DNA of 64,000 bases from Deltaproteobacteria bacterium. GTDB lineage: Bacteria > Desulfobacterota > Desulfomonilia > UBA1062. Both the position numbers and the translations under genes were made by a program. The stretch is taken from positions 1 through 64,000 of the forward strand of contig JAHDOV010000009.1 in the NCBI GenBank assembly GCA_018434685.1. The letters are read 5' to 3'. The notes beneath the pieces are model-generated. The model was not told where the DNA came from. It made no database searches and was given only the letters and a program-made list of their open reading frames with translations. This document shows positions 29,110 through 36,812 of the stretch, one piece after another. Every line of letters starts with the position of its first letter. Positions within the stretch are counted from its first letter, which is position 1.

Positions 29110-29427
29110 CTATTCCACGGGCCGCAGCGTGTTATCACCCTCGAGCTGGAGAAACGGCCTGATCCGGTCGATGTAGGTATACTCGAACCCGTTGACCATG
29201 ATGAGTTCATCGATTGTCGCCAGCGGACCGTTCATGTTCCGGTACGTGATGATATTCCTGGCGAGCGTCTCGGACATATCGGGGAGCATGATCAGCTGTT
29301 CGTATGATGCGGTGTTGATATTCAGGAATCCGGCAAACTGTTGTTGACCTTCCCCGGCGCAGATGGTGTTTCCAAAAACAAGGCACAGAAGTGCTATGGA
29401 CAGAAAAGCCACGATTACTCTTTTCAT
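29110..29427 (-). CDS. Secreted ComEA-like helix-hairpin-helix protein
   Basis: 105 residues with a signal peptide (VIVAFLSIALLCLVFGNTICA) and then one HhH region: FLNINTASYEQLIMLPDMSE, RNIITYRNMNGPLATIDELI, as in ComEA/competence-type DNA-binding proteins. The length is that of a minimal secreted HhH protein. It may bind DNA outside the cell membrane; the canonical GIG loop is changed to MSE. Stands alone. Confidence 0.88.
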   Translation of the reverse strand: MKRVIVAFLSIALLCLVFGNTICAGEGQQQFAGFLNINTASYEQLIMLPDMSETLARNIITYRNMNGPLATIDELIMVNGFEYTYIDRIRPFLQLEGDNTLRPVE

Positions 29428-29596
29428 GGCATGTCCCCCTTACATCACTGATTTCGGCAGCGCAATGATTCCGCCAGCACAGCTTATCATAATAATCCAC
29501 AGGCACATGAAGTCAATGCTTCGGGACTTATAAGGTCATACACTGGTGGCGGTCAGGGGTATTCTCTTCAGCACACCCCGCCGGGGGGGAACGACT

Positions 29597-30106
29597 TCAG
29601 GAAAAGTTCAGCCGGACAAGGTTCTGCGTATCGAAGATGTTTCTCACCCTGTTCAGATATTCGTTTTCCTTGAAGGGTTTCCTGATGTATCCATCCACGA
29701 GGTGCTCATCGAACATCTCGTTGAGGTCATCGTGCTTTGCACGGGCAGAACAGACCAGTGTCTTGATGTGCGGGTATTTCGTCTTTACATTCCGGATAAA
29801 TGTGTAGCCATCCATCCCGGGACGGTGAATATTGGTGGAAATGAGATCGATATTGCCCTTTCTGACCTCGACGGTCTGCAGTGCGGCGTCACTGGAAGGC
29901 AGGGTTATGATCTCGAGTGCATATTCCTTCAGGGAGTTCTCGAGTACGGCCCGTATGAACGACCGCATGTCCCTGTTGTCATCAACTATGAGAATGATCT
30001 TCTTGGTCTTTAATCTCATGTCGCGCAAGCAGTATAATCGCTTGCAGGACATTTTAAAAGGATATCTTGTATTATTTTTGACGAAAGAAAACTCCTGAGG
30101 GGTCAT
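29597..30106 (-). CDS. Stand-alone receiver domain lacking the phospho-acceptor aspartate
   Basis: 169 residues from ATG 30106, which has AAGGAGG upstream; an alternative ATG at 30019 would remove 29 residues that are not part of the receiver fold. Receiver features are present: acidic pair D42/D43 in ILIVDDNRDM, hydroxyl residue S120 in TLVCSAR and K143 in GYIRKPF. The site that is aspartate in ordinary receivers is asparagine (N92) in IDLISTNIHRPGMDGYTF. No output domain. It is therefore probably a pseudo-receiver acting by protein contact or controlled otherwise than by phosphorylation. Confidence 0.9.
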   Translation of the reverse strand: MTPQEFSFVKNNTRYPFKMSCKRLYCLRDMRLKTKKIILIVDDNRDMRSFIRAVLENSLKEYALEIITLPSSDAALQTVEVRKGNIDLISTNIHRPGMDGYTFIRNVKTKYPHIKTLVCSARAKHDDLNEMFDEHLVDGYIRKPFKENEYLNRVRNIFDTQNLVRLNFS

Positions 30107-30269
30107 TCATCCCTCCTTCGACGGCGTGGAGTCTCCCCGCGATGAACGCTGCGGTGAAGGCGCTGCTGACTGTCGCAGGCGCCAATGGTCTTCGCCAGAC
30201 CGCACTCGATCTGCGGCATACATCTCATGCCCGGTGACCGGCGACCAGGAGCAAAGCACCCATGCCCGG

Positions 30270-30710
30270 TTACAGGCTGTGCTGTTTCAATGTCTGATAT
30301 TTGATGCCGATGGTGGCCTCCATCAAACCGGTATAGGAGGCGCCGCACAGCTCTTTTTTCCTCTTGAGATAATGCGGCAGGTCCCGCACGTAGGTGCTCT
30401 CCGCCTCTGTTCCCCACAAGAGGTCACCGCTGTAGGGACTCCGGTGGTATGGTTCGCAGATCTTGAAGGTGAAATCAGGGATTCCGGATAATTTCAGCGT
30501 CAGCTCTGCGACGCAGTTCACCGGGCTCATCATATCGAAGAACACCTTCCCGACAAGGTTTTCGTCGATCATGATTATACTGGGATAGAGCGAATATTCA
30601 TGTATGAGGACATACCAGTTGTCATCCTTGTCCTTTTTCAGGTCCAGGTCGCTTATCCCCATGTCCTGCAAGTGCTGTTTGACTCTTTTGGCCAGTTCTT
30701 TTCGTTCCAT
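30270..30710 (-). CDS. Hypothetical protein, 146 residues
   Basis: ATG 30710 has GGGAGG eight bases before it; the longer open frame upstream lacks coding character. Mixed alpha/beta soluble protein with charged N-terminal helix (MERKELAKRVKQHLQDMG) and aromatic-rich middle (VLIHEYSLYPSIIMIDENLV). No signal peptide, membrane segment or known motif is seen. Divergent from queH. Function unknown. Confidence 0.78.
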   Translation of the reverse strand: MERKELAKRVKQHLQDMGISDLDLKKDKDDNWYVLIHEYSLYPSIIMIDENLVGKVFFDMMSPVNCVAELTLKLSGIPDFTFKICEPYHRSPYSGDLLWGTEAESTYVRDLPHYLKRKKELCGASYTGLMEATIGIKYQTLKQHSL

Positions 30711-30911
30711 TACGCAGCCTCCCTGCTTCTTGGGATTGCATCTCTCCACAGAACATCCGCCAGTACGGTCAGCACACAATGGTATTGGAAAAATATAACG
30801 ATGCCCGGCCGTCAAGTCAACATACCGGGAAGATATCCGTGGCCTGCCCAGATGGTCCTGCAGGCGCTGCCCACCGGCCACTTGCCAGGCGTGCTCAGAT
30901 GGGGTAAAGAC

Positions 30912-31448
30912 ATGAAAATGGAAGGAGTTAAAAGGATTCTGCTCCACACCTGCTGCGCCTGCTGTGCAACATCGCCTGCAGAACGACTGCTGTCAGAGGG
31001 CTATGGGGTGGTTTTGTTTTTCAGCAACTCGAACATCTTCCCTCAGCAGGAGTACGATAAACGCCTGGTCTCTGCCAGGAAGCTCTCCTCTCTCCTGCGT
31101 GTCGAACTCGTGGAAGACGAGTATGATCACCAGCTGTGGCTCGATCACATCAAGGGACTGGAACACGAACCCGAACGGGGAAGGCGCTGTCTGAAGTGTT
31201 TTGAGTTCAACCTGAAAAGGGCTGCCGGGGCTGCAGAGAGGCTCTCGATCCCCGGTTTCACCACGACCCTCACGGTGAGCCGCCACAAACCGTCCCGGGA
31301 GATATTCTCCATCGGTGCGGGTCTCCGGGGATTTACCCCCATAGACTTCAAGAAACGAGACGGTTTCTCACGCAGCATCTCCCTGAGCAGGCTCTACGAC
31401 CTCTATCGGCAGAACTACTGCGGCTGCGAATTCAGCATGCGCAGGTAA
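30912..31448 (+). CDS. queH: Epoxyqueuosine reductase QueH
   Basis: 178 residues of the DUF208/QueH family, which reduces epoxyqueuosine to queuosine in tRNA wobble positions. Diagnostic cysteines: LLHTCCACCATSPA at the N-terminus, RCLKCFEFNL in the middle and NYCGCEFS at the C-terminus; these bind a [4Fe-4S] cluster and a further metal. TTLTVSRHKPSREIFSIG is also typical. Starts at ATG 30912 (or 30918); ribosome site weak. The frame upstream to 30600 is antisense to the neighbouring gene and not part of it. Confidence 0.93.
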   Translation: MKMEGVKRILLHTCCACCATSPAERLLSEGYGVVLFFSNSNIFPQQEYDKRLVSARKLSSLLRVELVEDEYDHQLWLDHIKGLEHEPERGRRCLKCFEFNLKRAAGAAERLSIPGFTTTLTVSRHKPSREIFSIGAGLRGFTPIDFKKRDGFSRSISLSRLYDLYRQNYCGCEFSMRR

Positions 31449-31531
31449 CGGTAGTGCAAGGGGTGGTAACGAGCTACGGGGTGCCGGGAATGCTCCCCCG
31501 TACCCGTCGACAACAATAAAACAGGAGATAT

Positions 31532-31564
31532 GGGGCGTCCCTCCTCTTCGACCAGGGCCGCCCC
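31532..31564 (-). terminator. Hairpin downstream of the lysine-rich protein gene
   Basis: GGGGCG..CCCT paired with AGGG..CGCCCC (one mismatch, 11-base loop) just after the stop of the minus-strand gene. On that strand it is followed by ATATCTCCTGTTTT, a delayed T-run, so termination is plausible but not perfect. Confidence 0.45.
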
Positions 31565-31574
31565 TTACCATATA

Positions 31575-32036
31575 TTACGCTTCGGGTGTCTGCTCAGCTT
31601 CTTTCTTTGCCTTCTTCACTGCCTTTTTTTCTTCCTCAGGCTTTGTCTCCGGCTGCTTGGCTTCCTCGGTCACGGCTGCCTTCTTTGCCTCGGCAGGCTG
31701 ATCCCCGGCATCTTCCTTCTTTTTCTTCTTCTTGGGTTTAGCCTCTGCAGCGGCCTTCTCGGCAGCCTTATCCTTTTTGGACTTTTCTTTGGGCGGGGCG
31801 GCCTTCTTCTCTTCCCTCAGCCTGGCCATCTCTTCGATCTGTTTCTCTTTGCTGTCAATCGCCCTCAGCCTGTTGACAGTATCCCTGATCTTGGCCCGAA
31901 TCTTCTTAACTGTCGTATCTTTTTCTATCTGTACCGCATCTATCCCCATGCCGGTCAGGACTTCGATACGTTGACTCAATTTCCTCTGCCAATAGGCCTT
32001 CTGGCCTTCCTGCTCCGTTTTGCCCTTTGAAGCCAT
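31575..32036 (-). CDS. Lysine/alanine/glutamate-rich protein with histone-like tail
   Basis: 153 residues from ATG 32036 (AAAGGAGA upstream). N-terminal 75 residues look like an ordered helical domain (YWQRKLSQRIEVLTGMGIDA, KIRAKIRDTVNRLRAID). The rest is low-complexity Lys/Ala/Glu/Pro, including a run of six lysines (KPKKKKKKED) and KKAVKKAKKEAEQ. Such tails occur in histone H1-like or ribosome-associated bacterial proteins, hence nucleic-acid binding is a guess. No family recognised. Confidence 0.78.
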   Translation of the reverse strand: MASKGKTEQEGQKAYWQRKLSQRIEVLTGMGIDAVQIEKDTTVKKIRAKIRDTVNRLRAIDSKEKQIEEMARLREEKKAAPPKEKSKKDKAAEKAAAEAKPKKKKKKEDAGDQPAEAKKAAVTEEAKQPETKPEEEKKAVKKAKKEAEQTPEA

Positions 32037-32324
32037 GTTTTCTCCTTTCGCGTTCAATGGTTCATGGTTATGTAAACACTTCACTCTCTTCTCATATAGC
32101 AGAAAAGGCAAAGGAATTTTTGTGTATCACAGATTTTCCAGGATTTCCACAAATACCAGGATTTCATCGAAAACCGTTGCATCTTAAGCTGCCGACATGC
32201 ATGAAAAGCAATGGACTGAACACAATAAATCCGGGCAGAGAGCCCTTGTTCCCGATCATGAATTCTGTCCTTTCGACATGGATCATCTCTGCACCCGTAT
32301 CGCCCCGGCACAACAGCCAGTCAA

Positions 32325-33077
32325 TCACCCGTTCCCATGGGGGCGTTGTTCGAGAAGCGCTGCAGCTTCACTGTCGAGCACGTACATGAGCACCCCGCAA
32401 GACGGTGTCACCAGTGCCGCAGGCAGTTCCCTGTTCCGGTCCCGGATGACCCCTTGCACGGCCTGTGCCTTGTTCCTGCCGGTAACAAAAAAGATAATGG
32501 TGTGCGCGTTATTGATCACCCTCAGCGACAGGCTGATGCGCCAGGTGTCAACCCTGCCGGTTATGACCGGGACCGCCAGTCGCGTCTCCTCCTGCAGACC
32601 GCTCATGCCCGGGAAGAGTGATGCGGTGTGCCCGTCCTCTCCCATGCCCAGCATGACCAGATCGAACTCGGGGACATCACCCGTTCCGGTGAAGAACTCC
32701 TTGAGGTCCTGTTCATAACCCCGTGCTGCATCCTCCAGCGAGATTGTATCCGTGACAACCGTGTGCACCCGTTCTGTGCTGATCGGAACCCGGGCCAGCA
32801 GGTGCTCATGGATGAGCCGGAAATTGCTCTTAGTGTCGCCTGCAGGGACAAACCGCTCGTCCACGAGGAACACATGGGTCCTGTCCCAGGGAAGCGCCCT
32901 CCCGGACCGTGAGAGCCGTTCATACACCACAGCAGGGCTCCTGCCTCCCGAGAGGGCAACCGAGAACACGCCGGTGCTCTCCACTGCACTGAGCATGGTC
33001 CTCTCCCACTGTTCGGCCATGAAATCAGCGGCCCGTTCACGGTCGGGGAAGATGAATACCTCGCCCCTTTCTGCCAT
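32325..33077 (-). CDS. pgl: 6-phosphogluconolactonase
   Basis: 250 residues, DevB/SOL type. Hydrolyses 6-phosphogluconolactone. Family blocks: VALSGGRSPAVVYERL, FLVDERFVPAGDTKSNFRLI, FDLVMLGMGEDGHTASLFPG with the catalytic histidine, and FVTGRNKAQAVQGV. Lies 32 bases downstream of zwf on the same strand, consecutive pathway steps. Confidence 0.96.
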   Translation of the reverse strand: MAERGEVFIFPDRERAADFMAEQWERTMLSAVESTGVFSVALSGGRSPAVVYERLSRSGRALPWDRTHVFLVDERFVPAGDTKSNFRLIHEHLLARVPISTERVHTVVTDTISLEDAARGYEQDLKEFFTGTGDVPEFDLVMLGMGEDGHTASLFPGMSGLQEETRLAVPVITGRVDTWRISLSLRVINNAHTIIFFVTGRNKAQAVQGVIRDRNRELPAALVTPSCGVLMYVLDSEAAALLEQRPHGNG

Positions 33078-33109
33078 GGCCCTGCGCCTTCACCTCTTGT
33101 GCAGCCGTG

Positions 33110-34663
33110 CTAAAACCTGCTCCAGGAACAGCCGTCTCGTTCCAGGAGCGCATCGGCCTCGGGCGGACCCCAGGACCCGGCTGCATAGTTCGGGAACCCT
33201 GGCGCTATCTCCTCCCAGCGCCTGATAATGGGGTCTACGATAGTCCACATGGCTTCCACCCCGTCCTGGCGTGCAAACAGGGTGAGGTCCCCCTTCAGAC
33301 AGTCCAGGATGAGCCGTTCATGGGCGCTGTGACGCTCCACCTCGAAGGCCTTGTCGTAATGAAAATCCATGGTCACGTTATAAGGCTGATTCTCAATGCC
33401 GGGATACTTCACGCTCATGCACAGGGAGATATTCTCGTGAGGCTGTATGCCGAGTCTGAGGGCATTCGGCTTCAGGATATCACAGGTCTTGCCGAACAGC
33501 GCCAGAGGCGGCTGCCTGAAGAAGATCGAGATGACGGTCGCACGCTTCCTGAGACGCTTGCCGGTTCTCAAATAAAAGGGGACCCCTGCCCATCTCCAGC
33601 TGTCGATGTGGATCTTTGCCGCAAAGAAGGTCGGGGTGTTGGAATCAGGGGAGACCCCCGGTTCCTGCCGGTAGCCAGGCACCGGGATTCCGCCCACTTC
33701 TCCCGGGCCATACTGCCCCCTCACGGTAAAGGCATCGATGTAGCTCGCATCCATGGCACGGACCGTCCTGAAGACCTTCACCTTCTCGTCGCGGATCAGG
33801 TCGGCGGAGAAACCCACGGGGGGCTCCATTGCCACGAGGGCAACGAGCTGCATCATGTGGTTCTGGATCACGTCCCTGACGACGCCGGTCTCCTCGTAGA
33901 AGGCACCGCGGTGCCCTATGCCCAGTTGCTCGGCCACACTGATCTCCACATGGTCGATATAGCGCCTGTTCCACAGCGGCTCGAAGATGCTGTTCGCAAA
34001 CCTGAAGAACATGATGTTCTGCACCGTCTCCTTGCCGAGGTAGTGGTCCACCCGGTAGATCTGGTTTTCCTCAAAGACCTGGAGGAGAAGCCTGTTGAGC
34101 TCGGCTGCTGAAAAGCGGTCTCTTCCGAAGGGCTTTTCCATCACCATCTTCGGCTCTACGCTCCCCTCACACAGCCTGTGCTGCCCGAGGTGATATATGA
34201 TGAGAGGCGCCGCCGAAGGCGGCACGGCAAAATAGAAGATCACCTCCCTCTTGTTCCTGACATTGAGGCTGCAGGTATCCTCGATGACCAGAGCGAGTTT
34301 CCCGTACGCCTGCGGGCTCGAAAAATCGGCGCTGAGATACGTCAGATGGGAACAGAAGGCATCCCACTCGCCCTGAGCCAGTGGAAGCGGGGAGAATTCG
34401 ACGAGTGATGCGCGGATATAGGTGCGGTATTCCTCGTCCGACATGGGCGGCATGCCAAAGCCGATGATGGTGAATTCCTCCGGCAGGGCCCCGTCATGGA
34501 ACAGGTGATAGAGCGAGGGCATGAGCATCCGCTTCGCATAGTCCCCTGCCCCGCCGAAGATGACCAGGGCGAACGGTTCGGTCTTGAGGCCCCTGATGCC
34601 GGCATCACATTTCTCAAGTGCCATCTCTGTCTTTTCCTGCCCTGAAAGTATGAGCCGTTCCAT
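33110..34663 (-). CDS. zwf: Glucose-6-phosphate 1-dehydrogenase
   Basis: 517 residues from ATG 34663 (GAGGA upstream); the frame is open much further upstream through the TVP38 gene but that stretch is not protein-like. The nucleotide-binding motif is VIFGGAGDYAKRMLMPSLY, a slightly changed form of the usual GASGDLxxRK (A/S and L/Y exchanges), which may bear on cofactor preference. The active-site block is YRVDHYLGKETVQN. Later segments SFDIxFxxP-like WAGVPFYLRTGKRL and PNALRLGIQP fit. Commits glucose-6-phosphate to the pentose-phosphate pathway. Operon: TVP38 gene, zwf, pgl. Confidence 0.95.
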   Translation of the reverse strand: MERLILSGQEKTEMALEKCDAGIRGLKTEPFALVIFGGAGDYAKRMLMPSLYHLFHDGALPEEFTIIGFGMPPMSDEEYRTYIRASLVEFSPLPLAQGEWDAFCSHLTYLSADFSSPQAYGKLALVIEDTCSLNVRNKREVIFYFAVPPSAAPLIIYHLGQHRLCEGSVEPKMVMEKPFGRDRFSAAELNRLLLQVFEENQIYRVDHYLGKETVQNIMFFRFANSIFEPLWNRRYIDHVEISVAEQLGIGHRGAFYEETGVVRDVIQNHMMQLVALVAMEPPVGFSADLIRDEKVKVFRTVRAMDASYIDAFTVRGQYGPGEVGGIPVPGYRQEPGVSPDSNTPTFFAAKIHIDSWRWAGVPFYLRTGKRLRKRATVISIFFRQPPLALFGKTCDILKPNALRLGIQPHENISLCMSVKYPGIENQPYNVTMDFHYDKAFEVERHSAHERLILDCLKGDLTLFARQDGVEAMWTIVDPIIRRWEEIAPGFPNYAAGSWGPPEADALLERDGCSWSRF

Positions 34664-34689
34664 AGTCTGGTCCTCGCCTGGGGGCCTCT

Positions 34690-35382
34690 TTACCGGGCCT
34701 GTTCCCCTTCCTGCCTCAGGGTCTTGAACTTCTGGTAGATCGCCGGAATCAGGGCAAAGAGCCCCAACAGGGCAAAGGACAAGAGCACCCTGGGGCTTGC
34801 CACCTCGCTCAGCGTGTTGATGGAGGCAATACTCGCTCCTGCATTCGCATACACGAAACTCCCCGGCAGGATCCCCACCATGGTCCCGAGGATATAGGTC
34901 CTGAGGGACAAGCCGGTTATACCGCAGGCCAGATTGACGAGAAAAAAGGGGAAGACCGGCACGAGCCTCAAAAACAGCAGGTAGGACAGTGCATTCTCCT
35001 TGAGCCCCCTGTCCAGCGACTCCATCCTGGTACCGAACGACCGGACCACCCAGCCCCTCAGCAGGGTCCGGGCAAGCAGAAAAGCCAGCACCGCACCCGC
35101 GGTCGCCCCGATGTTCACCCACAGGGTACCCATCACGGCCCCGAAGATCGCGCCTCCTGTCAGGGTGAGAATCGCTGCGCCCGGAAGAGAAAGCGCGGTC
35201 TGGAGGGTGTAGACACAGATGTACCCAAGGATAAAGATCAGCCTGTGGCTTCCATAGTACGACAGCAGTGCGTCCCTGTTTGTCTTGAGGCTCTCGAGCG
35301 TCAGGAATCTCCCCAGATCGAAGAGGAAGAATGCAGCGAGAGCCGATGCCACAATGGCAAGAAGTATGATCTTTTTTCTCAT
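34690..35382 (-). CDS. TVP38/TMEM64 (DedA-like) membrane protein
   Basis: 230 residues from ATG 35382; an upstream in-frame extension lacks a ribosome site. About five to six hydrophobic segments. The SNARE-associated/VTT motif is seen as LSLPGAAILTLTGGAIFGAVMG, then FLRLVPVFPFFLVNLACG. Family members are inner-membrane proteins, linked to lipid scrambling or polyprenyl carrier handling; exact role unknown. First gene of the zwf-pgl unit, 26 bases before zwf. Confidence 0.92.
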   Translation of the reverse strand: MRKKIILLAIVASALAAFFLFDLGRFLTLESLKTNRDALLSYYGSHRLIFILGYICVYTLQTALSLPGAAILTLTGGAIFGAVMGTLWVNIGATAGAVLAFLLARTLLRGWVVRSFGTRMESLDRGLKENALSYLLFLRLVPVFPFFLVNLACGITGLSLRTYILGTMVGILPGSFVYANAGASIASINTLSEVASPRVLLSFALLGLFALIPAIYQKFKTLRQEGEQAR

Positions 35383-35547
35383 CCTGGTATCCCTTCTTTT
35401 GCCGTTTGTCCGGAGAGTGCCTCGGGATCTCTGCTGCGGCACGACCCATTCTCGTCTGTCCGGCTTCTCTCACGGCATGCTTCCACGCACCGGTGTCTTA
35501 GTACTTAACAATAGCGCCCCGTCAGGGCAGTGCAAGACTGCGGGGAC

Positions 35548-35553
35548 TATAAT
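35548..35553 (+). promoter_or_regulatory. -10-like TATAAT upstream of the selenium-linked flavoprotein
   Basis: Perfect TATAAT 112 bases before the ATG at 35666, in the divergent region between the TVP38 gene and the flavoprotein. No clear -35 box. Partial promoter match only. Confidence 0.35.
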
Positions 35554-35665
35554 TCACCCCTCATATTGTTTCAGTGGGGGTGGAACACTACTATTATTCA
35601 TAGCAATCAGCCTGGCTTCATGCAGTCACCGTGCAGGTGTTGTTCGTCCACAAGGGAGGATGCAG

Positions 35666-36784
35666 ATGGATCGGAAACAGGGCAGCCGGATCGTTTTTGT
35701 CGGCGGAGGACACGCCCACCTCTACTCCCTGCTCCATGCCGACCGGCTCATCCGGGAAGGCGCCGAGGTTGTCCTGGTCGGTCCGGATCAGTACCACTAC
35801 TATTCAGGAATGGGCCCCGGCATGCTCTCGCGCATATACGGGCCCGACGATGTCCGCATCGATGTGCAGAGACTGATCGAGTCCCGCGGCGGACGTTTCG
35901 TCAGGGGAGAGGTAACCGGAATCGATCCCGGCGCCAGGTCGCTTTCCATCGATACCGGAGAGAGTCTCGAATATGACATCGTGTCCTTCAACCTGGGCAG
36001 TTACGTCCCGGCGGATCTCATCACCGGGGCAGAAAACGAGGCCTACCCGGTCAAGCCCATCAAGAATCTCGAGGCTCTCAGGCAGGCAATCTTAGCGTAC
36101 ATCCATGCCTCGACACCCAGGATCCTCGTCATCGGGGCAGGACCTGCCGGCGTGGAGATCACCGGAAACATCCTGCGCCTCGTGAACAACAGCGCTGCCA
36201 GGGCAGACGTCACGCTGGCCGGTGCAGAAGAGCGGCTATTGCCGAGGTTCCCGTTAAAGGCAGGTCTCCTTGCCCAAGAGTCACTCTCCGGCCGGGGGGT
36301 AACGATCATGCCCAGCTGCCAGGTCTCTTCACTGGAAAAAGGCACAGCACGCACTGCCGACGGCAACGAAATCCCCTACGACCTGGCGGTCCTCACCACC
36401 GGCATCCGCCCGAAACAGGTTTATGAAGGCTCCGGCATCGAGACCGCACCGAATGGCTCTCTCCTGGTGAATGAGTTCCTCCAGAGTACCTCTCACCCCG
36501 CTGTATTCGGGGGTGGCGACTGTATAACCTTCAGGAAGCAACACCTCGATATGGTCGGGGTGTATGCCGTCAAACAGGCCCCGGTCCTGTTCGACAATAT
36601 CCGTGCACGCCTCCTTGGAGAACCGCTGAAAGAGTTCGTTCCCCAGAAGACCTATCTCCTCATCTTCAACCTCGGCGATGGCACGGCGATATTTGTCCGC
36701 AGCCCGATCGTGTTCAGGGCAAAGTGGGCCTTCACACTCAAAGACACCATAGACCGGCGCTTTATCTCACGGTTTCAGCGGTAA
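35666..36784 (+). CDS. FAD-dependent NADH dehydrogenase-like oxidoreductase of the SelD-partner family
   Basis: 372 residues. The family (TIGR03169 type) occurs either alone or as the N-terminal half of selenide, water dikinase (SelD) fusions. Marks: IVFVGGGHAHLYSLLHADRL at the N-terminus with a GGGHAH dinucleotide loop, YHYYSGMGPGMLSRIY, second Rossmann ILVIGAGPAGVEITGN (about 152-167), VLTTGIRPKQ, and FGGGDCITFRKQ. AGGGAGG precedes the start; ATG 35666 is better spaced than ATG 35660. Followed 28 bases later by the UGA-containing rhodanese gene, which supports a link to selenium/sulfur handling. Substrate unknown. Confidence 0.9.
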   Translation: MDRKQGSRIVFVGGGHAHLYSLLHADRLIREGAEVVLVGPDQYHYYSGMGPGMLSRIYGPDDVRIDVQRLIESRGGRFVRGEVTGIDPGARSLSIDTGESLEYDIVSFNLGSYVPADLITGAENEAYPVKPIKNLEALRQAILAYIHASTPRILVIGAGPAGVEITGNILRLVNNSAARADVTLAGAEERLLPRFPLKAGLLAQESLSGRGVTIMPSCQVSSLEKGTARTADGNEIPYDLAVLTTGIRPKQVYEGSGIETAPNGSLLVNEFLQSTSHPAVFGGGDCITFRKQHLDMVGVYAVKQAPVLFDNIRARLLGEPLKEFVPQKTYLLIFNLGDGTAIFVRSPIVFRAKWAFTLKDTIDRRFISRFQR

Positions 36785-36812
36785 ATAAAATTATCGACAG
36801 GGGGTGATGGAT

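Noticed and set aside
34664-35473. Upstream extension of the zwf reading frame to 787 residues
   Set aside because: That stretch overlaps the TVP38 gene in another frame and reads as low-quality Arg/Gly/Ser-rich sequence; the zwf start at 34663 has a ribosome site.
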